In this document: in pieces, positions 21,548 through 30,510 of the stretch | Numbering within the stretch: position 1 is the first letter of the stretch | Layout of the letters: each line of letters opens with the position of its first letter | DNA from: an uncultured Verrucomicrobiota bacterium | GTDB taxonomy: Bacteria; Verrucomicrobiota; Kiritimatiellia; CAIQIC01; Lenti-01 | Assembly: GCA_938003985.1 (NCBI GenBank) | Contig: CALKWZ010000032.1 | Coordinates: 1-33,096 of the forward strand | Reading direction: 5' to 3' | DNA: 33,096 nt | Notes under the pieces: model-generated | What the model was told of the DNA's origin: nothing | The model's database searches: none | What the model saw: only the letters and a program-made list of their open reading frames with translations | Position numbers and translations under genes: made by a program

Positions 21548-24500
21548 ATGAACCGCCGCACCGCCATCCGATGGGTCTGGATTTCCGGAATTTGCCTTCT
21601 GGGATTGGTCCTGTGGTTGTGGCCGCGGTCGCGGGCGGCATCTTCGGTCCCGGGCCTGTCCCGCGTGGAGGCCAACCGCCAGGCGGCCGCCGCCTTGCGG
21701 GAAGTCCGACGGAATCTCGCACCGCCCGCCCCGGCCTCTTCCGGCGAGCCCGCCATCCGCCTGCTGACGGGCCTGCTCCGGCCCGGCATGGATTTCGGCG
21801 CGCCGGTCCACGCGCGCCCGTCGGCGCGCGGGATTCCGTGGCTGGTGCTGTTCGACGGTCCGATCCAGCCGGAATGGAAAGCGGCCCTGGCCGCCGCCGG
21901 CGCCACGCTGCGCGCCTATTTGCCGGACAACGCGTGGCTCGTCGAGTTGCCGGCCGGCCGGCGCGAGGCGGTGCAGGCGCTCCCGCACGTGGCCTGGGCG
22001 GGCGAATACCGTCCCGCCCTCAAGATCCAGCCGTTGCTGGCCGGCCTGGCGCGACAGCATCCGGACTTGCCGGTGCCCGTGACGGTGCAAACCTTCGCGC
22101 CCGAAGACGCCGCGGAAGTGGCCGCCCAACTGGCCGCGGCGGGCGCTTCCGATTTACGCGCGACGCCGGGCAAGCGCTGGGGCCTCGTGCGCGGGGTGCT
22201 GCCCGCCGCCGCCGCCGCGGAACTGGCCGCCCTGCCCGAAGTCCAATGGATCGAGCACCATGAAACGCCGCGGATCCTCAACGACGCCGCGCGCGCCGCC
22301 GACCGGCTGAACGTCGAGGCGGTCCAGTCCGGACACGGCCTCGACGGCACCGGCCAGATCGTCGCCATCGCCGACACGGGCCTGGACACCGGCAACACGA
22401 ACACGCTGCATCCCGATTTCGCCGGCCGCCTGCTCCACGTGTTCGACACGGGCCGGCTGACGAACTGGAGCGACACCTACTACCACGGCACGCACGTCGC
22501 CGGCTCCCTGCTGGGGACCGGCGCGGCTTCGGGGGGCCAATACCGCGGCGCGGCGCCCGGCGCTCAACTGGTATTCCAGTCCATCATGACCGATTCCCTG
22601 AGCCTCAACCTGCCCGACGACCTCAACGATTTCTACCGGCCGCCCTACGAACTCGGCGCGCGCATCCATTCCGACAGCTGGGGCAGCGCCGTCGCCGGCC
22701 AGTACACCGCCGACGCGATGACGACCGACGAATTCATCTGGGACCAGCCGGACCAGTTCGTGGCCTATGCCGCCGGCAACGACGGCATCGACGGCGATTT
22801 CGACGGCGTCGTGGATCCCCTCTCGCTGGATGCGCCGGCGTCGGCCAAGAACGTGCTGGCCGTCGGCGCCTCCGAAAGCGGCCGGCCGCCGGGCGGCGGG
22901 GGCATGACCGCCCGCACCTACGGCAGCGCCTGGCGCTACGATTATCCCGTGCCGCCGATCTACAACGACTGGGTTTCGTCCAGCCCCGGCGGCGGCCCGC
23001 AAGGCCTGGCGGCGTTCTCGTCCCGCGGCCCCGCCGCCGACGGCCGCACCAAGCCCGACGTGGTGGCGCCCGGCACGGACGTCGTCTCCGTCCGGTCGCG
23101 GGCGTCCGCCGCCGTCGGCTGGGGCGTGCTGGGCGACAACACGAACTACTGTTTCATGGGCGGCACCAGCATGGCCACGCCGCTGGCGGCCGGTTGCGCC
23201 ACGCTGGTGCGCCAGCATCTCGTCGCCGACCGGGGCCTGGCCCATCCTTCCGCGGCGCTGATCAAAGCGGCGCTCGTCGGCGGCGCGCGCTCGCTTGCGC
23301 CGGGCCAGTACGGCACGAACGAATTCCGCGAAATTCCCGCCGCGCCCCGTCCGAACCCGGTCGAAGGCTGGGGCCAGATCGACGTGGCCGGCACGCTGTT
23401 CCCGGCCGGCGGCGAGCAATCCGCGCTGATCGAAAGTCCCGTCGCCCTCGCCACCGGCGCCAGCAACGTCCTGGTTTTCCTCGTGCGCAGCAACGCGCCG
23501 CTCACCGCGGTCCTGGCCTACAGCGATTACCCCTCCGCGCTGTCCGCCGCCGCGAACCTGGTGAACGACCTGGATCTGCGATTGGTGGATCCGGCCGGCG
23601 GCACGCACCATCCCAACGGACTGGCCGGGCCGGACGCGCTCAACAATCTCGAAAGCATCGACGTCGCGGCCGCCGCGACCGGCCTCTGGACGCTCGTCGT
23701 TTCGGGCCGCAACGTGCCGCAGGGTCCGCAACCCTACGCGCTCTATCTGCGCGGCGCGCTCGATCTGCCCGCCGCCATCGCCCATGAGCCGCTGGAAAAC
23801 ACCTGGGTCACGACCGAAGATTATCTCGTTGCCGCCGAAGTGACCGCGCCCGGCGTTCTGGATCCGGCGACCGTCCGGCTGCATTGGAACACGACGGGCA
23901 CCGGCACGTTCGCCGCGGTCGCGATGGTCGCCGCGACCGGCGCGGTCTACGAGGCTTCCATTCCGGCGCAACCCGTCGGCACGCGGATCTACTATTATCT
24001 GACGGCCGGACCGGCCGCTTTGCCGACGTTCCATCCGGCCGGCGCGCCCGCGGAACTCCATTCGTTTGCCGTGACTCCGCCGTTGGCGCTGGCCGTCAGC
24101 GGAATTCCCGGCAACTACTTCGAGGTGGAGCCTCCCTACGGTCTGCACGTGCTGGCCTCCGGCATCGCGGTGCGCGCCGCGGCCGACTATCCCGCCGCCG
24201 GCACCAACGGCGTGCGCACGGCCTGCATCGGCTGGCAAGGCGCCGGCGCGGTGCCGCCGACCGGCACGGGCACGGTGTGCGACTTCACGATGACCGGGCC
24301 GGCCATCATCACCTGGCTCTGGCAGGAGCAGGTCGCGCTGGCGCACGGCTCGGCGCCGCCAGGCGCGATTTCCGCCACGACCTGGCACGCCCGCCATGCC
24401 GTGGCCGCCACCCTTCCCGCGCCGGAGAGCCACGTCGACGGCGACACGCCCCTGACGTTCGCCGGCTGGCAGGTCGACGGCGTCCGCTGGCCCACCAACG

Positions 24501-26509
24501 GCGGGCCTTCGCGGCACGTCGCCGACGGCATTTCCATGCCGGCGCCGCGCACCGCCACGGCCGTCTATCTGGACACCGCCTTGGACAGCGACGGCAACGG
24601 CCTGCCCGATTGGTTCGAGGGACGCTACTTCGGCGGCCTCGGCCAAGATCGCTACGCCGATCCCGACGGCGACGGCTACGAAAACGAATTGGAAGCCGCC
24701 GACCATACCGATCCGCTCGACGACGCCTCGGTGCCGGCCGTGCCCATCATCCAGCACGATCCGCTGGCCTCGCCGGCCGCGACGCCCGCACCGTGGACCG
24801 TGGCGGCCACCGTCACCGACAACTACCAAGTTGCCTCCGCCACGCTGCTGTGGCGCCGCAACGGCGGATTGACCCGCGCCGTCTCGATGACGAACGCCGG
24901 CGACCGGTACACCGCGCAAATCCCCTCGCCGGCCCGCGACGGCGACCAAATCGTCTATTGGCTGAGCGCCGCCGACGCCGCCGGATTTTCCGTTCAGGCC
25001 GGCGCCTGGACCGTGAACGTTTCGTATGCGCGGATTTCGGTCTCGCCGGATTTCCTCGAAGCCTCGCTCCCGGGCGACTCGCAGACCAACCTGCATCTCT
25101 TCATCCAAAACAACGGCAGCCAGCCGCTCGACGTGGCGCTGGAGATCGCCCCCATCGGATTTGCCGACGACATGGAAGCCGGCACGAACGGCTGGACGCG
25201 GCCCGACGGCAACGTGGATTGGCACCTCAGCCCGCAAAACGCCCGTTCGCCGGCCTTCGCGTGGTATTGCGGGCAACCCCTGACGCAAACCTACCGGGAT
25301 GCCACCCACGCCGCGCTCGCCACCCCGCCGATCCGGTTGGCGGCCGGCGCGCCGCGGCTCGACTTCATGCACCGCGCGCGGTTCGAGTTCGACAACGACC
25401 GCAGCCCCGACGGCCAGCACTACTGGGATTCCGGCGTGCTCGAAATCACGGACAACGGCGGCGGCACGTGGAGCGCGCTCGTGCCCGAGGGCGGCTATCC
25501 GGGACTGATCACCTCCAATCCGGCATCGCCTTTCGCGCCCGAAACGCCGTGTTTCGTTGATACCGCCGATTGGGATCCCGTCGGGGCCGACCTGTCGGCC
25601 TATGCCGGCAAGCAAGTGCAGATCCGTTTCCGTTTCGGCGCCGACGCCTACGTCGTCGCCGAAGGCTGGCGCCTCGACGACGTCGTGGTTTCGCCGCGGA
25701 CGGAATTCAATGACTGGCTGAGCGTCGCCGAAACCAATTGGACCTATCCGCCTGGATTTGCTTCCGCCGTTCCTTTGACGCTGGACACCACTCCGCTGCC
25801 GCCGATGGCCTCGGGCCATTATGCCCTGCTCGTGCACCACAACGATCCCGAGCGCGCCTCGCCCATCGCCGTGCCCGTCGCCCTGCACAACCTCACCCGC
25901 CGCGTGCGCGTGACCGTCGAGGGCCCCGGCGAGGCGGCGCCGGCCGGCGAATTCCTGCTCGGCGCCAGCGATCCGTTTGCCGTCGAGTTCGCGGCGCACG
26001 CCGGCCATTTCATCGCGGACGTCCGCTCCAACGCCGTGCCGCTGCCCTTGCCCGACGTCGTCGCCACGCAAGCCTTCGCCTGGGCGACGCTGCCCGGCAA
26101 CCTCGATCTCCACGCCGTATTTGCGCCGCTCCTCGAGGATGGACTGGTTCCACCCGAATGGCTCGCCCTGTACGGACTCACCGGCCGCCACTGGATGGCC
26201 GAGGCCAGCCTGGACCAGGATCGCGACGGCTTCCTGACCTGGCAGGAACACCAGTTGGGCTCCGACCCCACCGCTGCCGCCGATGCGCCGCTGCTGGTCG
26301 ATTTCCAGACCCGGCAGCCGGGCAGCAACGCCTGGCGCATCGTCTGGCATGCCTTCACCAACCGCAATGCCACCTACGCGATCCTGAGCAGCACCAATCC
26401 CGCCTGGGGCGGGTTCGTCGTCTTCACCAACCTCCCCGCGGCCCCGCCCGTCATGACGTCGCCGCCGCTGCCGCCGAACCACCGCTATTTCGGCCTGCGA
26501 AAAAACTGA
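21548..26509 (+). CDS. Giant secreted subtilisin-like serine protease (peptidase S8) with C-terminal repeats
   Basis: 1653 residues. An N-terminal signal or membrane helix at about 8-25 is followed by a propeptide-like region to about 250. The S8 triad is complete: Asp276 in AIADTGLD, His316 in HGTHVAGS, Ser541 in GGTSMATP, and oxyanion Asn411 in AAGND. After it come a beta domain resembling the P-like domain of subtilases (about 560-740), an InlB-like beta module with WLWQ near 920-930, a calcium-binding Asp-rich segment with thrombospondin-type-3 character (about 1013-1057, DSDGNG and DPDGDG), further beta-sandwich domains, and an end module with DQDRDGFLTWQE near 1555 and a final FGLRKN. 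Likely a cell-surface or released protease. The region before it has TAGTCT at 21525, a possible -10. Confidence 0.92.
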   Translation: MNRRTAIRWVWISGICLLGLVLWLWPRSRAASSVPGLSRVEANRQAAAALREVRRNLAPPAPASSGEPAIRLLTGLLRPGMDFGAPVHARPSARGIPWLVLFDGPIQPEWKAALAAAGATLRAYLPDNAWLVELPAGRREAVQALPHVAWAGEYRPALKIQPLLAGLARQHPDLPVPVTVQTFAPEDAAEVAAQLAAAGASDLRATPGKRWGLVRGVLPAAAAAELAALPEVQWIEHHETPRILNDAARAADRLNVEAVQSGHGLDGTGQIVAIADTGLDTGNTNTLHPDFAGRLLHVFDTGRLTNWSDTYYHGTHVAGSLLGTGAASGGQYRGAAPGAQLVFQSIMTDSLSLNLPDDLNDFYRPPYELGARIHSDSWGSAVAGQYTADAMTTDEFIWDQPDQFVAYAAGNDGIDGDFDGVVDPLSLDAPASAKNVLAVGASESGRPPGGGGMTARTYGSAWRYDYPVPPIYNDWVSSSPGGGPQGLAAFSSRGPAADGRTKPDVVAPGTDVVSVRSRASAAVGWGVLGDNTNYCFMGGTSMATPLAAGCATLVRQHLVADRGLAHPSAALIKAALVGGARSLAPGQYGTNEFREIPAAPRPNPVEGWGQIDVAGTLFPAGGEQSALIESPVALATGASNVLVFLVRSNAPLTAVLAYSDYPSALSAAANLVNDLDLRLVDPAGGTHHPNGLAGPDALNNLESIDVAAAATGLWTLVVSGRNVPQGPQPYALYLRGALDLPAAIAHEPLENTWVTTEDYLVAAEVTAPGVLDPATVRLHWNTTGTGTFAAVAMVAATGAVYEASIPAQPVGTRIYYYLTAGPAALPTFHPAGAPAELHSFAVTPPLALAVSGIPGNYFEVEPPYGLHVLASGIAVRAAADYPAAGTNGVRTACIGWQGAGAVPPTGTGTVCDFTMTGPAIITWLWQEQVALAHGSAPPGAISATTWHARHAVAATLPAPESHVDGDTPLTFAGWQVDGVRWPTNGGPSRHVADGISMPAPRTATAVYLDTALDSDGNGLPDWFEGRYFGGLGQDRYADPDGDGYENELEAADHTDPLDDASVPAVPIIQHDPLASPAATPAPWTVAATVTDNYQVASATLLWRRNGGLTRAVSMTNAGDRYTAQIPSPARDGDQIVYWLSAADAAGFSVQAGAWTVNVSYARISVSPDFLEASLPGDSQTNLHLFIQNNGSQPLDVALEIAPIGFADDMEAGTNGWTRPDGNVDWHLSPQNARSPAFAWYCGQPLTQTYRDATHAALATPPIRLAAGAPRLDFMHRARFEFDNDRSPDGQHYWDSGVLEITDNGGGTWSALVPEGGYPGLITSNPASPFAPETPCFVDTADWDPVGADLSAYAGKQVQIRFRFGADAYVVAEGWRLDDVVVSPRTEFNDWLSVAETNWTYPPGFASAVPLTLDTTPLPPMASGHYALLVHHNDPERASPIAVPVALHNLTRRVRVTVEGPGEAAPAGEFLLGASDPFAVEFAAHAGHFIADVRSNAVPLPLPDVVATQAFAWATLPGNLDLHAVFAPLLEDGLVPPEWLALYGLTGRHWMAEASLDQDRDGFLTWQEHQLGSDPTAAADAPLLVDFQTRQPGSNAWRIVWHAFTNRNATYAILSSTNPAWGGFVVFTNLPAAPPVMTSPPLPPNHRYFGLRKN

Positions 26510-26517
26510 GGAACCCG

Positions 26518-26545
26518 TTGACCTGCGGCGGCATTCCGCTACTCT
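26518..26545 (+). promoter_or_regulatory. Promoter of the HAF/MBG repeat protein gene
   Basis: TTGACC (26518-26523), 16-nt spacer, TACTCT (26540-26545), in the 49-bp gap after the protease gene. Only 13 nt separate it from the ATG at 26559, giving a leader of about 7 nt. Confidence 0.45.
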
Positions 26546-26558
26546 GGATGGTTCGACG

Positions 26559-29500
26559 ATGAAACGATTTTCGACCATGGTGCTCGGTCTCGGCTTGGCG
26601 ATCTCCTCCGCCGCAGCCGCCCCGGAGTACTTTCCTCGCGATCTCGGCACTCTCGGCGGGGCCCAATCCGCCGCCACCGGGGTCAACGATCTGAGCCAGG
26701 TCGTGGGCTGGTCGCTGGACGCCGCGGGACGCACCCAGGCTTTTGTCTGGGCCGGCGGCACGTTGACCGGCCTCCCGAATTTTCCCGGCGGCAGCAACGG
26801 CATCGCGACGGCCATCAACAACGCCGGCGAGATCACCGGTTATGCGGACGTTTCCGGAACCAACCACCATGCTTTTCTCTACGCATCCAACAGCCTGCTG
26901 GATCTGGGCACGTTCGGCGGCCCGCTGAGCGCCGGCTATGCGATCAATGAATCCAGAGAGATCACGGGCTTTGCATACCCCGTCTGGGAAGAGTTCACCA
27001 ACGGCTTGTGGCTGGCGACGTTCTGGTGGCGCACGAATTTCATGATGCGAATTCCGCCCTTCCGCGGATTCAAGCATTCCTGCGAAGGCTATGGAATCAA
27101 CGATTCCGGCTATATCTGCGGCACGACTTACCTGTATTCCGCCTATGGGCACAACTGGGCCTATGTCTGGAAAGACACGAATTCCAACAGCGTGGCCGAC
27201 GAAGGCGAAATGCTGCCGCTGGGTTCGTTGGGCGCCTACGCCTCGAACGGCGACTACAGCGAAGCCAAGGCCATCAACAATCTCGGTCAGATCGTCGGTT
27301 GGACCGGCGTCTCCAACAGCTGGTCGCCCAAGCACGCGTTCCTGATCACGCCGTCCAACGGCACGTGGAAGCTCCCCAACGACACGTGGCAAAACGGCTA
27401 CCTGGATCCCACCAACTTGCTGATGCGCGATCTGGGCACGCTCGATGGCCGCACCAACAATTCGTTCGCGAACGCGATCAACGAACGCGCCTGGATCGTC
27501 GGCACCTCGTCCACGTCGTCCAAGACCAACCAGGCTTTTTTGTGGCGCGAGGGCGTCATGACCAATCTCAACCATTTGATCGCAACGGGTACCGGCTGGG
27601 TCTTGACCAACGCCACGGGCATCAACGAGTACAACGAAATCGTCGGCAGCGGCCTCTACAACGGCCAGCCGCGCGCGTTCATCCTGCAGGCGGCTTCGGC
27701 GCTGTCGGTGCTGGGCACCAACGGCGCGCCCATCGCCGATTCCGAGCCGCCGAGCCTGCCGAAGGGATCGGATTTCGGTCCCGTCGCGCTGGAATTGACG
27801 GCCACCAACGTGTTCGGCATCCGCAACGTGGGGGCGTCCAACCTGACGATCTCCGCCTGGACCACCAACGGGGCCGACGCCGCGCATTTCCGAATCGAAG
27901 GCATTCCCGCGGTGATCGCCGTCGGCGGCATTTCCAATTTCACGGTGGCTTTTGCGCCGCCCGGAGCCGGTTCGTTCACGGCCTCCCTTTCCTTCGAAAG
28001 CGATGCGGCGGTCCCCGTGACCAACGTCCTGTTCGCCGCCACCGGAGTGCGGCACCCCCAGACCATCGATTTCCCGCCCATCGCCGACCAGTGGGCGACC
28101 AATGCGCTGGATCTTACCGCGACCGCCAGCTCGGGTCTTCCGGTGGATTTCGCCGTCGCCTTCGGCCCCGGCGTGCTCGACGTCGCCAACCTGACGTTCT
28201 CGGGCGCCGGCGAAGTCGCGATCGTGGCTGCGCAATCCGGCGACGACTACTGGGCGCCCGCTTCGCCCGTCACCAACGTGTTCACCGTCTCCCAAGTTCC
28301 GGCCATGGTCGTTCTGGACGATCTCGCGCAGACCTACGACGGCACCGCGCGCGCGGTTTCGGCCACGACCGATCCCGCCGGACTGGCCGTCGCGTTCACC
28401 TACGACGGCCTCGCCTGGGCCCCGACCAACGCCGGCAGCTATGCCGTGACCGGCACCGTCGTCGAGGCCCTCTGGGAAGGTTGGACCAACGGCACGCTCG
28501 TCGTCGCCCCCGCCGACCAGACCATCGATTTCCCCGCCATTCCCGATCAATGGACCACCAACGAAGTGGGGCTGGCCGCCACGGCCGATTCCGGCCTGGC
28601 CGTCGAGTTCGCGGTCGCATCCGGCCCGGCGGAGATCGCCGATTTGACCAACCTGACGTTCACCGGCACGGGTTGGGTCGCCATCGTGGCCACCCAGATC
28701 GGCGACGCCAACTGGAATCCGGCCCCGCCCGTCACCAACGTCTTCCTGGTTTCCAAGATGCCCGCCGCCGTGTTCCTGAACGATCTGGCGCAGACCTACG
28801 ACGGCACCGCCCGGATCGTTTCCGCCACGACCGAGCCCGCCGGGCTCGTCGTGGAGATCACCTACGATGGCCTCGCCTGGGCGCCGACCAACGCCGGCGC
28901 CTACTCCGTGACCGGCACCATCGCCGAACCCCATTGGGAAGGGTGGACCAACGGCATGCTCGTCGTCGCTCCCGCCGACCAGACCATCGACTTCCCCGCC
29001 ATCCCCGACCAATGGATCACCAACGCCGTCGGCCTCGCCGCCATCGCCGATTCCGGTTTTGCGGTCGATTTCGCCGTCGCTTCCGGCCCGGCGCAACTCG
29101 CGGACCTGACCAACCTGACGTTCACCGGCACCGGCTGGGTGGCCGTCGTGGCCACGCAAGCCGGCGACGGCAACTGGAATCCCGCCCCGCCCGTCACCAA
29201 CGTCTTCCTGGTTTCCAAAATGCCCGCCGCCGTGTTCCTGAACGATCTGGCGCAGACCTACGACGGCACCGCCCGCGAGGCGTCGGCCACGACCGAGCCC
29301 GCCGGGCTCTTCGTGGAGATCACCTACGACGGTCTCGCCTGGGCGCCCACCAACGCCGGCACCTATGCCGTGACCGGCATCCTCGTCGAAGCCCACTGGG
29401 AAGGTTGGACCAACGGCATGCTGGTCGTCGCCCCGGCCGATCAATCCATCGACTTCCCGGCCATACCCGACCAATTCGTCACCAACGTCCTGCCGCTGGT

Positions 29501-30497
29501 GGCGGCCGCGGATTCCGGTCTGCCCGTCGAATTCGCGCTGGCCTCCGGGCCGGCGACGTTCGCCGATCCGACCTCTCTGGCCTTTTCGGGAACGGGTGCG
29601 GTCGCCGTCGTGGCGTCCCAAGCGGGCGACGCCAACTGGAACCCGGCCCCCCCCGTCACCAACGTTTTCGAAGCCTGGGGTCTCTACGTGCTCACGATCG
29701 TGGCCGCCCACGGCGAAGCCGATCCACCGGCCGGGATCTACACCAATCTGTTCGAAACCATGCTGACCAATTCCATCGCCGTTCCCGCGCCGGCCGGCGG
29801 CACGCAATTCGTTTGCACCGGCTGGGCCTTGACCGGCCACGAGCCGACCGCGGGAACCGCCACGAATTTCACGCTGGTCGTCACCAACGACGCCACGCTG
29901 GTTTGGCTGTGGCAGACGAACTTCTGGTTGGAGACCTCCGCCGGACTCCATGGTTCGGCCGCGCCCGACAGTTCCTGGCAGCCGGCGCACTTGCCGGCCG
30001 TCCTGGTCGCCACGCCCGACCGCTACTACCATTTCGACCATTGGACCAACAGCGCATCCGGCACCAACAACCCCTTCGCGCTCATCATGGACCGGCCCAA
30101 ATCGGCGCACGCCCTCTTCGCCGAAAACCTCGCGACCAACTACACCCCGGAATGGTGGCTTGCGGAGCACGGCTGGACCAACGATTTCGACGCCGCGGCG
30201 CTGGCCGACGACGAACCCGACGGCTTCCCCACCTGGCAGGAATACGTCGCCGACACCATCCCCACGAATGCGCTGTCGCATCCGCGCATCGCTTTCATCG
30301 CCGCGGAAGGAACGAACGCGCCGGTCGTGACGTGGCTGGCCTCCACCGGCCGCGCCTATCAGATCCACTTCAGCGACGATTTTCCCGGAACGGCTTGGTC
30401 CACGCAGCAGCTGCCCGTCGGAACCGGCGAATGGACCGACACCAACCCGCCCCTGCCGCCGTGGCGCGTGTATCGCCTGGCCCCGTTGCGGCCCTGA
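26559..30497 (+). CDS. Secreted HAF-repeat and MBG-repeat protein
   Basis: 1312 residues with a Sec signal peptide cut near residue 21 (SSAAA). Residues about 27-380 are HAF-type repeats, each with variants of DLGTLGG, AxxIN and GEITGY. A choice-of-anchor-D-like beta sandwich covers about 395-495. Residues 501-1037 are three and a half near-identical units of 153-154 aa, each starting QTIDFPxIxDQW, containing a second part resembling MBG_2 domains (LAQTYDGTARxxSATT), and ending VVAPAD. An InlB-like module follows (TLVWLWQTNFWLET), then the 'PDGFPTWQEYVADTIPTN' segment near 1220, and a final module ending YRLAPLRP. Probably a surface or extracellular structural/adhesive protein; no enzyme motif is seen. 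Follows the protease in the same direction, and they share the C-terminal modules. Confidence 0.88.
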   Translation: MKRFSTMVLGLGLAISSAAAAPEYFPRDLGTLGGAQSAATGVNDLSQVVGWSLDAAGRTQAFVWAGGTLTGLPNFPGGSNGIATAINNAGEITGYADVSGTNHHAFLYASNSLLDLGTFGGPLSAGYAINESREITGFAYPVWEEFTNGLWLATFWWRTNFMMRIPPFRGFKHSCEGYGINDSGYICGTTYLYSAYGHNWAYVWKDTNSNSVADEGEMLPLGSLGAYASNGDYSEAKAINNLGQIVGWTGVSNSWSPKHAFLITPSNGTWKLPNDTWQNGYLDPTNLLMRDLGTLDGRTNNSFANAINERAWIVGTSSTSSKTNQAFLWREGVMTNLNHLIATGTGWVLTNATGINEYNEIVGSGLYNGQPRAFILQAASALSVLGTNGAPIADSEPPSLPKGSDFGPVALELTATNVFGIRNVGASNLTISAWTTNGADAAHFRIEGIPAVIAVGGISNFTVAFAPPGAGSFTASLSFESDAAVPVTNVLFAATGVRHPQTIDFPPIADQWATNALDLTATASSGLPVDFAVAFGPGVLDVANLTFSGAGEVAIVAAQSGDDYWAPASPVTNVFTVSQVPAMVVLDDLAQTYDGTARAVSATTDPAGLAVAFTYDGLAWAPTNAGSYAVTGTVVEALWEGWTNGTLVVAPADQTIDFPAIPDQWTTNEVGLAATADSGLAVEFAVASGPAEIADLTNLTFTGTGWVAIVATQIGDANWNPAPPVTNVFLVSKMPAAVFLNDLAQTYDGTARIVSATTEPAGLVVEITYDGLAWAPTNAGAYSVTGTIAEPHWEGWTNGMLVVAPADQTIDFPAIPDQWITNAVGLAAIADSGFAVDFAVASGPAQLADLTNLTFTGTGWVAVVATQAGDGNWNPAPPVTNVFLVSKMPAAVFLNDLAQTYDGTAREASATTEPAGLFVEITYDGLAWAPTNAGTYAVTGILVEAHWEGWTNGMLVVAPADQSIDFPAIPDQFVTNVLPLVAAADSGLPVEFALASGPATFADPTSLAFSGTGAVAVVASQAGDANWNPAPPVTNVFEAWGLYVLTIVAAHGEADPPAGIYTNLFETMLTNSIAVPAPAGGTQFVCTGWALTGHEPTAGTATNFTLVVTNDATLVWLWQTNFWLETSAGLHGSAAPDSSWQPAHLPAVLVATPDRYYHFDHWTNSASGTNNPFALIMDRPKSAHALFAENLATNYTPEWWLAEHGWTNDFDAAALADDEPDGFPTWQEYVADTIPTNALSHPRIAFIAAEGTNAPVVTWLASTGRAYQIHFSDDFPGTAWSTQQLPVGTGEWTDTNPPLPPWRVYRLAPLRP
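28059..29670 (+). repeat. Long in-frame tandem repeats in the HAF/MBG gene
   Basis: Units start at 28059, 28518, 28980 and 29442 (spacing 459, 462 and 462 bp), each beginning with codons for Gln-(Thr/Ser)-Ile-Asp-Phe. The second and third units are nearly the same at protein level; the first differs more, and the fourth ends about halfway, at Val-Thr-Asn-Val-Phe. This suggests growth by recombination within the gene. Confidence 0.92.
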
Positions 30498-30510
30498 TCC
30501 GCGGCGGAAC

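Noticed and set aside
22154..26836. Very long open frame on the minus strand opposite the protease gene
   Set aside because: It is a mirror of the true gene caused by high GC content and codon bias. Its product is low-complexity Arg/Gly/Val/Asp-rich and matches no family; the plus strand has the S8 triad in order.
26451..30368. Long minus-strand open frame opposite the HAF/MBG gene
   Set aside because: Same shadow effect; the product only reflects the reversed tandem repeats, while the plus strand has a signal peptide and recognisable domains.
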